The notes under the pieces were generated by a model. That model made no database searches. It worked only from the letters and a program-made list of their open reading frames with translations, and was not told where the DNA came from. A stretch of 33,937 nt of DNA from Christiangramia sp. GTDB taxonomy: Bacteria; Bacteroidota; Bacteroidia; Flavobacteriales; Flavobacteriaceae. Positions 15,791 through 25,800 of the stretch are shown here, piece after piece. The position numbers were made by a program, and so were the translations under genes. Where the stretch lies: positions 223-34,159 of the forward strand of contig NZ_JAPYPC010000013.1 of the NCBI RefSeq assembly GCF_029937855.1, read 5' to 3'. Numbering within the stretch: the stretch's first letter is position 1; the number at the start of each line of letters is the position of its first letter.

Positions 15791-17134
15791 TTAACCTACT
15801 TCAGTGATCATTAAATCCAGACCTAATCTAATTACTTCCTGGATTTCAATTTTGGAAGTATTCACATATTCTACCAAAGCAAAATCTTCAGGAGCTACTT
15901 CATAGATCCCAAGATTTTCCATTTTTTCAATATCACCTGCCATACAAGCCTTAATAAGCTGCATTGGGTAAATATCCATTGGCAGAACTTCTTCCATTTC
16001 TCCGGTAACTACCAAAGCTCGCTCTTCCCCATTAAGATTGGTGGTAGGCGTAAATTTTCTCTTCGGAAATAACCAGGATAAAGAAGTACGTGAATTTGAA
16101 TGAATGTGATTATAAGTAAATGGCAACCACCCAAACATTCGGTAATTATCACCCTCAGGAATTAAAGTCACTTCATTTTCGAAGAAACCAACATATTGAT
16201 TATTGGAAAGCTGAGTTCCTGTTAATACGTCTCCTGAAATTATCCTTACATCATCTGGAGCCTGACCTATAAGATCTGATACATTTGCTCCAATAGTTGT
16301 CTGATAATATTTTCTATCTTTAGCTTCACTTCCGGTTACTGCAATAGTACGATCTGCTCGAAATTCACCGGTTAGAAAAACATTCCCAATAATAGCAACA
16401 TCTTCCACTCCAACCGTCCAGATATGCTCTCCCCTATTTAAAGGATCTATCTTATGAATTTGAATACCAACATTCCCTGCAGGATGATCTCCTTTTACAT
16501 GATGCAATTCAACACCCTGAATATTTTTTAAATATTCTGCTGAACTTTCATCTACGGAAAGGTGAACCTTCCCCGGAGTAAGTTTTCTCAAAGCATTGAT
16601 TCCTTCCTGAAAAGCATCGACTTTATCTTTGATGATAAAACCTTTATCTGCTGCAAGAGGCGCGGTAGTTACTGCAGAAATAAAAATGGCCTTTGGAGTG
16701 TCTTTTGGATCGGCAACTATATCATAAGGCCGCTGATATATAAAAGCACCACAACCGCTATCAAGAATTTTTTCCTTTATATCTTTAGCATCTGCTTTGG
16801 AAGCATCCATTTTACCAAAATCGCGGTAAACATCTTCAGCGTCTGCCTCGATAATCACCTCAAGGATTTTTCTTTTATCCCCTCTTTTAATTTCTTTAAG
16901 AACACCACTTACTGGTGTGGTAAAGCGAATTTGCTCTGTATATTTGGAATAGAAAATCTCATCACCGGCAAGAAGTTTTGCTCCTTCTTTAACAACCATT
17001 TTAGGCACAACAGTGTGAAAATCTGGCGGTTTTATCGCGTAAGTCTTAGATCGCGGAGCCTTCACAAGCTCTTTTTCCGCCTCCCCTTCTAATCGTAGAG
17101 ATAATCCTCTTTTAATTCGAATGTCTTTTGACAT
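15791..17134 (-). CDS. nqrA: Na+-NQR subunit A
   Basis: The peripheral cytosolic subunit, 447 residues, normal for the family. It starts with the family pattern IKRGLSLRLEGEAE and carries VVPKMVVKEGAKLLAGD, FTTPVSGVLKEIKRGDKR and, near the end, MQLIKACMAGDIEKMENLGIYEV. It contains a Rnf-like fold but has no bound cofactor. As the first gene of the operon it follows the divergent region 17135-17295. Confidence 0.97.
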   Translation of the reverse strand: MSKDIRIKRGLSLRLEGEAEKELVKAPRSKTYAIKPPDFHTVVPKMVVKEGAKLLAGDEIFYSKYTEQIRFTTPVSGVLKEIKRGDKRKILEVIIEADAEDVYRDFGKMDASKADAKDIKEKILDSGCGAFIYQRPYDIVADPKDTPKAIFISAVTTAPLAADKGFIIKDKVDAFQEGINALRKLTPGKVHLSVDESSAEYLKNIQGVELHHVKGDHPAGNVGIQIHKIDPLNRGEHIWTVGVEDVAIIGNVFLTGEFRADRTIAVTGSEAKDRKYYQTTIGANVSDLIGQAPDDVRIISGDVLTGTQLSNNQYVGFFENEVTLIPEGDNYRMFGWLPFTYNHIHSNSRTSLSWLFPKRKFTPTTNLNGEERALVVTGEMEEVLPMDIYPMQLIKACMAGDIEKMENLGIYEVAPEDFALVEYVNTSKIEIQEVIRLGLDLMITEVG

Positions 17135-17174
17135 AGGATGGAGTGTATGTTAAAATTTTTAGTTTAAAGTCGGG

Positions 17175-17207
17175 CAAATTTAAGAATTTTCACTCCATTT
17201 CTCCCAA
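17175..17207 (-). promoter_or_regulatory. Candidate promoter of the nqr operon
   Basis: On the minus strand TAAATTTG (17182-17175) matches the Bacteroidota -7 consensus TAnnTTTG exactly. A TTG (17207-17205) lies 22 bases upstream, about where the -33 element is expected. The nqrA ATG follows 40 bases after the -7 box. Confidence 0.6.
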
Positions 17208-17271
17208 GAATTACAAGAATTTTACTTTGAGCAACTGTTAAAATAAATTCATTAGAAAAGCATATTTCTAT

Positions 17272-17279
17272 TAAATTTG
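17272..17279 (+). promoter_or_regulatory. Candidate -7 box of the T9SS plug operon
   Basis: TAAATTTG is an exact match to TAnnTTTG and ends 16 bases before the ATG at 17296, implying a short leader. No clear TTTG -33 element lies at the standard distance. Confidence 0.5.
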
Positions 17280-17295
17280 TCTTTAATTAAAAGAC

Positions 17296-18549
17296 ATGAA
17301 ATATTTTCTGCTTACTATACTCTTAGGAGGGATCTCCTTTACCGGCCTAGCTCAGGCCATAGAAGAAACCCTTCCCCCCGCCTTTATAAAAACGGTGATT
17401 TTTCAGGGAGATTCTACAGAAAACACTGGTAATCCTATTCTTAGACTTGGGAACCGCATCAACCTCAGTTTTGATGACATCATTGGAGATGAAGCGGATT
17501 ATTATTATACAATAGAACATTATAATTTTGACTGGACTCCCAGCCAACTTTCAAAAAACGAGTATCTGGAAGGCTTTGACAATGTAAGGATCATGAATTT
17601 CACCAATTCTTTAAACACCTTACAACCCTATACCCATTACGAGTTATCCATACCCAATAACAATATAAAGCAATTAAAGGTTTCCGGGAATTATCTTTTA
17701 AGCGTTTATAATTCTAACCGTGAACTTGTTTTTTCCAGGAAATTCATTCTATATGAACCCATAGCCCAGGTGCGTGCCGAGATCAAAAGATCACGGGACC
17801 TTAAGTATATAAATGAAAAACAGGTGGTAAATTTCAGTATTAACTCCCCGGACCTGCTTTTAAAGAACCCAGATCAAAATGTAAAAGTGAGCCTTGTTCA
17901 AAATTATAACCTCAAACTCGCCCTTTCCGATCTAAAGCCACAGTATACTATCGCCAATGAACTTATTTACAGGTATGATACAGAATCTTCTTTTTGGGGA
18001 GGAAATGAGTTTTTACAGTTTGACAACAAGGAAATTAGAGTAACTACTTCAGATATTTCCAGCGTAGAATTAGGAGATCTTTATCATCATTTTCTGTTTC
18101 TGGATTTCACCAGAAATAGCCAGTCGTACACCTATAATCCGGATATCAATGGTGGATTCGTAGTGAGGAATATTCAGGCTCAGAATTCAGATGTTGAGGC
18201 AGATTATGTATGGATCCATTTTCGACTGAAGAATTATGATATTATTGAAAATGGCGATATCCATTTATATGGAGGCTTTAATAATTTTGAGCTAAATAAA
18301 AGCACTATGCTTACCTATAACGAAGAAACAGGATATTATGAGGGAGCACGATTATTTAAGCAGGGCTATTATAATTATAAATATGTTTTACTCAACCAGG
18401 ATGGAAGTATTGATGACGGATTTATAAGCGGAAATTTTGATGAGACTGAAAATGTGTATACGATAATGGTTTATTACCATCCTCCAGGCGCACGGTATGA
18501 CAGGCTCATAGGGGTGGGATCTGCCAATTCCCGGAATATTCGAAACTAA
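17296..18549 (+). CDS. Type IX secretion system plug protein (DUF5103)
   Basis: A 417-residue exported protein. The signal peptide runs to about residue 20 (ISFTGLAQA). The rest matches the flavobacterial DUF5103 family, now known as the T9SS plug that closes the lateral opening of the SprA translocon when no substrate is engaged. Visible family segments are the early FIKTVIFQG, LSFDDIIGDEADYYYTIEHYNFDW, FSRKFILYEP at about residue 155, and a C-terminal beta-domain with YLYGGFNNF-like text (HLYGGFNNFELN), ETGYYEGARLFKQGYYNYKY. The assignment rests on recognition of the family, not a search. It is followed after 12 bases by a DUF3667 gene. Confidence 0.85.
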   Translation: MKYFLLTILLGGISFTGLAQAIEETLPPAFIKTVIFQGDSTENTGNPILRLGNRINLSFDDIIGDEADYYYTIEHYNFDWTPSQLSKNEYLEGFDNVRIMNFTNSLNTLQPYTHYELSIPNNNIKQLKVSGNYLLSVYNSNRELVFSRKFILYEPIAQVRAEIKRSRDLKYINEKQVVNFSINSPDLLLKNPDQNVKVSLVQNYNLKLALSDLKPQYTIANELIYRYDTESSFWGGNEFLQFDNKEIRVTTSDISSVELGDLYHHFLFLDFTRNSQSYTYNPDINGGFVVRNIQAQNSDVEADYVWIHFRLKNYDIIENGDIHLYGGFNNFELNKSTMLTYNEETGYYEGARLFKQGYYNYKYVLLNQDGSIDDGFISGNFDETENVYTIMVYYHPPGARYDRLIGVGSANSRNIRN

Positions 18550-18561
18550 TTCTTATTTCCA

Positions 18562-19680
18562 ATGCTGGAAAAATACAGAAAGAAAAACAGGCTCTACAAA
18601 TATAGGGGAGAAACCTGTTTAAACTGCCACCTCCCTCTAGAAAAAAGTGACCATTTTTGCCCCAACTGCGGACAACAGAACAGCACTAAAAAATTAAGTT
18701 TTGGAGACTTTTTTACTGAGTTCTTTTCAGGACTTTTTTCTTATGATTCAAGGTTCCAAAGAACCATTAGGATATTACTGTTTAGTCCTGGGGAAATTTC
18801 TAAAAACTATATAAACGGTAAAAGGATGTGTTATGCAAATCCTTTCCGATTCTATTTGAGTGCCTCTATCATTTTCTTTCTTATTGCCGGGATTTCTGAT
18901 AGGTTTGATGGGGTTAATTTTGAGGAACAGGACGAGAACTTTCAAAATCAAATCGCAGAAGTTCAGCAAGACTCAACGCTTCGCTCTGAACTGAATAAAA
19001 TACCAGCGTTAAAAGAAAATAATATTCAACTGGATTCATTAACCCAACAGCTACCTGAGAAAAAGGCAGACTTATTAGATTCCTACCAGGATGTTTATGT
19101 AACTCAAAAACAGCTGGACGCTATGAATGATTTGGATCGAAATTTCAAGTTGTTCACCATCTTTTTTCGCTATTATAAAGCTACGGGCGAAAGCTCCCCG
19201 GAAGCGGCCCTTTCAGAGCTAAAATATAATAATACGAACTGGAATTACTGGCTTTATGGTAAAGCCATAAAATTCCATCTCATATACACCAACCCTAAGA
19301 TATTTGCAGATTATTTTATAAGTAAACTTCCTTTTATCATCTTCTTCTATTTACCGGTTTTTGCCTTATTTATATGGCTTCTTTATTTAAGGCGCCCTTT
19401 TAACTATATGGAACATCTGGTTTTTGCATTTCATGTTCAAACCACACTTTTCTTACTTTATATTCTTGGCTATTCAATCGATTACCTTTTAAATACCAAC
19501 TGGGGATTTACTTTGGCAAATACCGTATTTCTAATTTATTTATATAAATCTTTACGGAATTTTTACGGACAGGGTCGTGTTAAAACGATTTTAAAGTTCA
19601 TCTTATTAAACATAATATTTTTTACTTTAGCTATGATTGCTGCGATTATAGCATTAATTGTTTCCTTATCAGTTTTTTAA
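18562..19680 (+). CDS. DUF3667 membrane protein with N-terminal zinc ribbon
   Basis: A 372-residue protein. Cys19, Cys22, Cys33 and Cys36 form a CxxC...CxxC zinc ribbon (CLNCHLPL ... FCPNCGQQ). After it come the family stretch FSYDSRFQRTIRILLFSPG and a first membrane helix (FRFYLSASIIFFLIAG). A long soluble, charged middle (~115-235) follows, and then four more hydrophobic segments, the last at the very C-terminus (IIALIVSLSVF). Function is unknown; it resembles membrane proteins widely found in Bacteroidota. Same transcript as the T9SS plug, with apaG starting one base after its stop. Confidence 0.85.
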   Translation: MLEKYRKKNRLYKYRGETCLNCHLPLEKSDHFCPNCGQQNSTKKLSFGDFFTEFFSGLFSYDSRFQRTIRILLFSPGEISKNYINGKRMCYANPFRFYLSASIIFFLIAGISDRFDGVNFEEQDENFQNQIAEVQQDSTLRSELNKIPALKENNIQLDSLTQQLPEKKADLLDSYQDVYVTQKQLDAMNDLDRNFKLFTIFFRYYKATGESSPEAALSELKYNNTNWNYWLYGKAIKFHLIYTNPKIFADYFISKLPFIIFFYLPVFALFIWLLYLRRPFNYMEHLVFAFHVQTTLFLLYILGYSIDYLLNTNWGFTLANTVFLIYLYKSLRNFYGQGRVKTILKFILLNIIFFTLAMIAAIIALIVSLSVF

Positions 19681-19681
19681 A

Positions 19682-20068
19682 ATGATACAACAGGTTACCA
19701 GAGGCATAAAAATTTCCGTAGAAACGCGTTTCGAAGGAATGTTCTATAAAGATCATAGGATACAAAATGCTTTTGCCTATAAAATAAGCATCGAAAATCA
19801 AAGCAATGATGCTGTCCAGTTAGAATCAAGGTTCTGGAAAATTAAAGATAGCCTAAATAATATTCAAACTGTGTCTGGAGAGGGCGTGGTAGGCAAACAG
19901 CCTTTTTTACAACCCGGGGAAAAACACACCTATCAAAGTGGCTGTCTTTTAACCGGTTCCTTTGGAGCTATGAATGGCTACTACACCATGCTAAACTTCA
20001 GCACCACCAAAAAGTTCAAAGTTAAAGTTCCCTCTTTTAAACTTAGTGCCTCTTACGCATTGAACTGA
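19682..20068 (+). CDS. apaG: ApaG-domain protein
   Basis: A 128-residue beta-sandwich protein of the ApaG family, linked in enterobacteria to Co2+/Mg2+ resistance but of unclear biochemical role. The family pattern is complete: start ISVETRFEG, FAYKISIENQSNDAVQLESRFWKI, GEGVVGKQPFLQPGEKHTYQSGC and FGAMNGYYTM. I chose the ATG at 19682, immediately after the DUF3667 stop, over an upstream in-frame start at 19658 that would overlap that gene. Its last 16 bases overlap the convergent NRDE gene. Confidence 0.93.
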   Translation: MIQQVTRGIKISVETRFEGMFYKDHRIQNAFAYKISIENQSNDAVQLESRFWKIKDSLNNIQTVSGEGVVGKQPFLQPGEKHTYQSGCLLTGSFGAMNGYYTMLNFSTTKKFKVKVPSFKLSASYALN

Positions 20069-20772
20069 AAATAATTTTCAAATATTTCTCTCGTAGATAG
20101 ATTTTTGTAATAAAACTTTAACCCTTCCGCAGACTTATAAACCTGTGTAATGCTTTGTGTTTTTAAAAAACCCCGGTCTATAATAAGGTCGAACTGCTTA
20201 TCCCCTTCTCCCGCATTATGATGAAAATCGAGTAAAGTTTCTGTAGAAAAGCCTTTGGACTCCTTTAAATCTTTGAACCATTTAATTCGCTTGGTTTTCA
20301 TTTCTTCGGAATATAAAGGAGATGAAGACCAGATATATTCCTTCATATCGAGGGCTGTAAGTCTTCTCTTAATTCCATCCCATAATAATTCATAGAAAGC
20401 AAGCCCATTATGCCAGTCTACAACAATCATGGTAAAAGGTTCAATATTATTAAGGTCGTAATCATTAAATAACTTTTGCAGCTTTCTTCCAGCTAAAAAA
20501 TCTTTTACCACCATCCCTCTGCTTTTTCGGTATTCAGGTTTTCTAACATGAGGTTTTTCAGCACCATTCATTAGGCATATACAGCGTAATTTTTCGCTTA
20601 TCCCAATCCATGTTCCCCCAGCTTTTTCATCTTTCGGAAAAAAGAGACTTGTTCCTTTATAAACTTCTTTCTGCGGAGGGAGTGTATTTCTGCTTACCGC
20701 TTCATCTCTACTAGAAGTCAAAATAAAACCGTTCATCGAGCCGGGATGAGGGACCAAAGTAATTGTGCACAT
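20053..20772 (-). CDS. NRDE family protein (TANGO2-like)
   Basis: A 239-residue protein starting MCTITL, where Cys2 becomes the N-terminal nucleophile once Met is removed in the Ntn-hydrolase-like fold. The namesake motif is SRDEAVSR (residues ~20-27; SRDE instead of NRDE). Further family stretches are KAGGTWIGISEKLRCICLMNG and KSRGMVVKDFLAG. Its function is unsettled; eukaryotic TANGO2 is tied to Golgi organisation and haem or lipid handling. It runs opposite to apaG, with overlapping 3' ends. Confidence 0.9.
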   Translation of the reverse strand: MCTITLVPHPGSMNGFILTSSRDEAVSRNTLPPQKEVYKGTSLFFPKDEKAGGTWIGISEKLRCICLMNGAEKPHVRKPEYRKSRGMVVKDFLAGRKLQKLFNDYDLNNIEPFTMIVVDWHNGLAFYELLWDGIKRRLTALDMKEYIWSSSPLYSEEMKTKRIKWFKDLKESKGFSTETLLDFHHNAGEGDKQFDLIIDRGFLKTQSITQVYKSAEGLKFYYKNLSTREIFENYFQFNA

Positions 20773-20863
20773 GTATAAGGATCAAAATTTTAAGGAAAAT
20801 TACAAAAAAAGTTAAGCTTTCGTGAAGGGGTATGAGTTGTTCTTTAAAACCGCTTTATTTTTT

Positions 20864-20871
20864 TACCTTTA
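20864..20871 (+). promoter_or_regulatory. Candidate -7 box of pruA
   Basis: TACCTTTA (followed by G) is a good fit to TAnnTTTG, 40 bases before the pruA ATG. A TTG at 20837-20839 is 24 bases upstream, slightly further than the ideal -33 spacing. Confidence 0.45.
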
Positions 20872-20911
20872 GCCGAATTAAAAATAATCGAAAAAAGCAA
20901 AATAAATATTT

Positions 20912-22555
20912 ATGGGAAAAGGATTTTTTCATGTTCCTGTTGCTGTTAACGAACCTGTTAAGAGCTACGAACCAGGAAGCCCCGAAAGAGAAGAAGTATT
21001 ATTGACTTACAAGGATTTGTGGAATGCAAATACCGAAGTTCCTCTTTATATAGGATCTGAAGAGGTGAAAACAGGTGACACAAAAACTATTAATCCTCCA
21101 CATGATCACAATCATGTAGTAGGCACTTATCATTTAGCGAAAAAAAGCCATGTTGAAAAGGCTATCGCAGAGGCTCTCGAAGCCAGAAAAAAATGGTCTA
21201 AACTGGAATGGGAACAACGAGCTGCTATTTTCTTAAAAGCTGCCGAACTTATTGCAGGACCTTACAGACAGAAAATGAATGCCGCTACCATGATTGGGCA
21301 GTCAAAAAATATATACCAGGCTGAAATCGATTCGGCGTGCGAGATCTGTGATTTTCTTCGTTTTAACGTAGAGTATATGGCTCAACTTTACAACGAGCAG
21401 CCAGAATCTTCAGATGGAAACTGGAATCGTGTTGAATATAGGCCTCTTGAAGGTTTTGTATATGCCATCACCCCTTTTAATTTTACAGCTATTGCGGGAA
21501 ATCTTCCATCGAGTGCAGCACTCATGGGTAACGTTGCGGTATGGAAACCTAGCGATAGTCAGATGCTATCTGCGCAGGTACTTATGGAAGTGTTTAAGGA
21601 AGCTGGTGTACCAGACGGAGTTATAAATATGGTAAATGGTGATCCCGAAATGGTAACCGACACCGTACTTGCAAGTCCGGATTTCGCAGGAATCCATTTC
21701 ACCGGAAGTACAGATGTATTCAAAGGTATCTGGGCGAAAATTGGTAAGAACATACATAAATACAAAACCTACCCTCGAATAGTTGGAGAAACAGGAGGAA
21801 AGGATTTCATCCTGGCGCATCCAACGGCAAATCCCAAACAAGTTGCCACAGCAATTTCCAGAGGAGCTTTTGAATACCAGGGACAAAAATGCAGTGCCGC
21901 TTCACGTGTGTACCTCCCAAAGAGCCTTTGGCCTGAGATCAAAGATTTTGTAATAGAGGATGTAGAGTCTTTTAAAATGGGATCTCCGGAAGATATGACC
22001 AATTTCATCAATGCGGTTATTCATGAAGGCTCGTTTAATAAACTAGCAAGCTATATAGATAAAGCCAGAAAAGACAAGAATACAGAAATTGTAGTGGGAG
22101 GAAATTATGATAAATCGAAAGGTTATTTTATTGAGCCTACCGTTATCCTTACCACAGACCCCCATTATACCACTATGGAAACAGAGCTATTTGGACCTGT
22201 GGTGACTATTTATGTATATGATGATAAAAACTTCAATGAAAATAAATGGGCTGAAATCTGTGAAACAGTAGATAACACAAGTATTTACGCCCTAACGGGA
22301 GCTATTTTATCTGGAGATCGTTATGCAGCCGCTCAGGCCACAGATTTGCTCCAAAATGCTGCGGGTAATTTCTATATCAATGATAAACCTACAGGAGCTG
22401 TAGTAGGCCAGCAGCCATTTGGCGGTGCCAGATCCAGCGGAACCAATGACAAAGCAGGATCTAAAATGAATCTAATGAGATGGATTTCAGTAAGATTGAT
22501 CAAGGAAACTTTTGTCCCGGCAACAGATTATAGATATCCTTTTATGGGAGAATAA
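20912..22555 (+). CDS. pruA: L-glutamate gamma-semialdehyde dehydrogenase (P5C dehydrogenase)
   Basis: Oxidises glutamate-5-semialdehyde to glutamate with NAD+, the second step of proline breakdown. The 547-residue protein is the monofunctional, mitochondrial-like type, not the PutA fusion. Catalytic Cys327 (EYQGQKCSAASRV) and Glu293 (RIVGETGGKDFI) are present, with the NAD-binding TPFNFTAIAGNLP and HFTGSTDVFKGIW. The C-terminal part has GAVVGQQPFGGARSSGTNDKAG, the substrate-binding pattern of this subfamily. No proline dehydrogenase gene is adjacent. It is likely monocistronic, with its own terminator. Confidence 0.97.
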   Translation: MGKGFFHVPVAVNEPVKSYEPGSPEREEVLLTYKDLWNANTEVPLYIGSEEVKTGDTKTINPPHDHNHVVGTYHLAKKSHVEKAIAEALEARKKWSKLEWEQRAAIFLKAAELIAGPYRQKMNAATMIGQSKNIYQAEIDSACEICDFLRFNVEYMAQLYNEQPESSDGNWNRVEYRPLEGFVYAITPFNFTAIAGNLPSSAALMGNVAVWKPSDSQMLSAQVLMEVFKEAGVPDGVINMVNGDPEMVTDTVLASPDFAGIHFTGSTDVFKGIWAKIGKNIHKYKTYPRIVGETGGKDFILAHPTANPKQVATAISRGAFEYQGQKCSAASRVYLPKSLWPEIKDFVIEDVESFKMGSPEDMTNFINAVIHEGSFNKLASYIDKARKDKNTEIVVGGNYDKSKGYFIEPTVILTTDPHYTTMETELFGPVVTIYVYDDKNFNENKWAEICETVDNTSIYALTGAILSGDRYAAAQATDLLQNAAGNFYINDKPTGAVVGQQPFGGARSSGTNDKAGSKMNLMRWISVRLIKETFVPATDYRYPFMGE

Positions 22556-22580
22556 TTCTTTTGTTTTAATAAAAAACTGT

Positions 22581-22610
22581 AAAACCGCTGTAAAAACAGC
22601 GGTTTTTTTA
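22581..22610 (+). terminator. Intrinsic terminator of pruA
   Basis: AAACCGCTG (22582-22590) pairs perfectly with CAGCGGTTT (22597-22605) around loop TAAAAA, then a T-rich tract, about 26 bases after the pruA stop. The preceding A-run makes it possibly bidirectional. Confidence 0.88.
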
Positions 22611-22847
22611 TTTACGTATGTAGGACACTGGTAAACAGACTAATGTATTTTCCTACTTAGTTTATCGACTATTAACGCTTTTCAGCGAAATTTTAATAAT
22701 AATCAATATATTTAAATTACATTTATCTACTTAATTCACTTGACCCCAACCTATTGTGAGTTAAGTTTTATGTTACCGCCCCACTTTTTATTGCCCCACC
22801 TATAAGTACCCTACATTATTGTTTTTTGTTATTAAACCTTGGTAACT
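22611..22847. other. Leader region of the giant surface-protein gene
   Basis: This AT-rich stretch of 237 bases holds no gene. It must contain the promoter of the 3437-residue protein, but I find no convincing -33/-7 pair. The direct repeat GCCCCAC occurs near 22780 and 22793. Confidence 0.4.
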
Positions 22848-25800
22848 ATGGGGGAAAAATTACATTCTCTATTTGTTTATATAATCATATCGCTATTTAG
22901 CCTTACACCTCTTAAGGTTAATGCCCAATGTGCCGATTATCCAAGCAGTATAAGTATTAGCGCCAGTATTCAGGGCTCTTCAACTGTATGTTCTGACGCC
23001 TCTATTACTGTTAATTCTAATATTACGCAATCTGGAGGAACAAATCCTGTTTACCAATGGCAACAACAAGTAGGAACCGGTACCTGGACAGACATTACAG
23101 GCGCAACGGCTACCACTCTTTCAAATTATACTTCCCTTCAAAATAACAGCAAATTTAGATTAACTGCAACCTATTGCCAGGGTACAGGTGAAGTACAAAC
23201 CTACAATGGAACTTCAAGTGGTACTTTAACGGTAAACCAGGTAAAAACCGGGACTGTAAGTATAAATGCAAGTAATACCACTATCTGTCCGGGATCAACG
23301 GTTAATTTTACCGCATCCGCAACCAATCAAGGATCAAGCCCAACATATAGCTGGAGAGTTAATGGCGCTCAGCAGGGAACCTCAGCCACTTTTTCATCAA
23401 GTTCATTAAATAACGGTGATACAGTTCAGTTGTTTATGACATCCTCCCAGCCATGTGTAGAAGATTTTGAAAGTAATATTGTTACCATAAATTTAAAACC
23501 AGCAGCACCAGATACCCCGGGAGTAATTACAGGAGAAACGGAGATTTGTCCCAATACCACCAATCACACTTATTCTATTACTTCTGTAAACAGGGCGACA
23601 TCCTACCAGTGGATACTTCCTTCTGGATGGACAGGCAGCTCTACTACAAATTCGATTACAATTACGTCGGGAAATGCCGGGGATGGAAAGATTCTTAAAG
23701 TTAAAGCACTAAATGAATGTGGAGAAAGTACCGAACAATCGATAACTGTAAATGTAGGGCCGGGAAAACCTTCCACCCCTTCAACAATTTCTGATCCTGG
23801 AGTGATCTGTCCTGGCTCCAGCGTAACTTTTAGTGTAAATAACGATCCTTCTGTTGAATATACCTGGCAAATCCCAAATGGCTGGAATATTATTTCAGGA
23901 CAGGGCTCAAATTCTATTACTGTTACTGCAGGAAATTACAATCAAAATGGGGATATAGCAGTTATTGCATCTAATGAATGTTTGGATAGCGACATAAGAA
24001 ATCTAGCTGTTACAGTTAATGAACCGGTACCGGCTAATCCGATAAATATTTCGGGAGAAACTATTGTTTGTCCAAATTCCAGTGTAAGCTACACTATTTC
24101 AAATGTCCAATACGCCGATGAATATATATGGTATATAGATGGGGTAGAACAAACAGGGCAAAATGGAACAAGCCTTAGTTTCAATTCTGGGCCCCCAACA
24201 GAAAAATTGACGATTAAAGTAATTGCTGTTAATGAATGTGTGGATTCTTCAGAATACTCTTCTATTACGGGTGCAACAAGAGATATAAAGGTAGATGATG
24301 GAAGGCCCGACCCTATCACCATTTCAAGTAATAATGGGAATGAACTGTGTCCTGGTGATCCTGTTATTTTTTCTGTCCCTGATGATATAAAGGCCGATGA
24401 TTACCTTTGGACCGTTCCAACCGGATGGTCAATAAATGGAAGTTCAAATTCTAACTCTATTAGTGTAACGGCAGGAAGCACAGGTCAAAATGGTAATATT
24501 ACCGCTACTGCAAAGAGCGAATTATGTGGTGAGGAAAATGCCAGTTTCGCAGTTTCAGTAAAAAATCCTGCACCTGTAGTAGACTTACAGGTAATTACAG
24601 GTGAAACTACTGTTTGTCACAACGCAATAGGATTAAATTATTCATTTCCCTCCATTACCAACGCTACTAATTATGAATGGAATGTTCCTACGGGATGGAA
24701 CATCACCAATGGAAATGGTACCAATTCGATTACCGTCAACGCCGGAACTACTGATGGAAATATAAGTGTTGTAGCAAAAAATGATTGTGGAAATGCTTCT
24801 GCAATTACTCTAGCTGTTACTTCCACCGATTCACAGCCCTTAAATTTAGGCAGTATTACATCTTCAGCTTTAGATGCTAATAAAAATGTTTGCCCACCAG
24901 CTACAACTATTGATTTTTCTGTCCCAGCTGTTAGCGATGCCAACAGTTATAACTGGATTTTTCCAGATGCCGGCTGGACAATTGTTTCAGGCGCAGGTAC
25001 TAATTCCATTACTGTAGATGTATCTTCTGCTGCGCAATCTGGCACTAAGACAGTTAAGGTAGAAGCTGTAAATATTTGCGGAACAAGTACCCAATCCTCA
25101 TATGCAAACATTGAAGTGCAGACTCATATCGAAACATCAGCCGGTGCTGACGTAACTGTTTGCAAAGATACAAGCTATCCTGCTATTCCTCTTACAGGTA
25201 GGGCAGAATTTGGTAATTCCACTTTTGACCCCACTTTTCAAACCTCAGGAACCGGAACATTTCCAAATCAACCAAAAAAAGTCAAAGGAGCCTTTACCTA
25301 TTTCTACAAACCAACACAAACCGACTATAATGCAGGCCAGGTAACCATTACAGTAAATGTTCCAAAACCAAATAGTGCCAAAGATCTTTGTGGTAATGGA
25401 ACGGGTATTGATTCCATGGTGCTTACCTTTAAACCAGATCCAACTGCTTCGGTTTCAGCTCCGACAGAAATTTGTGCTGGACAAACTGCTGATGTTGTAT
25501 TCACAGGAACAGCGAATACAACAGTTACTTATAAAATTGGGAATGGAAGTAATCAAACTATACAAATTGGAGATTCCGGATCTAGCACTCTTATTACTTC
25601 AGCATTAACAACTAATACTACCGTGACTTTAGTAAGTTCTCAATATACTTCTGGAAATAGTTGTTCAAAAGTTATAACAGGATCTGCTTCTATTGCTGTA
25701 AATACTGTACCAGGAGTAACTATGCTTTACGATGATGTGTGTACCTCTGCAACAACAGTAAGCCCCACACTAACCAACGGTGTAGGCGCGTGGCAGAATG

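Noticed and set aside
15200-17100. Opposite-strand frames of 100-180 codons over the nqr genes (for example 16562-17092)
   Set aside because: Their translations have no family resemblance, while the minus-strand nqr genes are certain.
19658-19681. Longer start for apaG
   Set aside because: It would overlap the DUF3667 coding end by 23 bases, whereas ATG at 19682 directly follows that stop and matches the family start.
22839-22847. TTG start for the giant protein
   Set aside because: ATG at 22848 gives a normal signal peptide; a TTG start adds only three residues with no support.
22848-22940. Lipobox in the giant protein's signal (NAQC)
   Set aside because: The residues before Cys do not fit L-[AST]-[GA]-C, and cleavage after NAQ by signal peptidase I is usual in Flavobacteriaceae.
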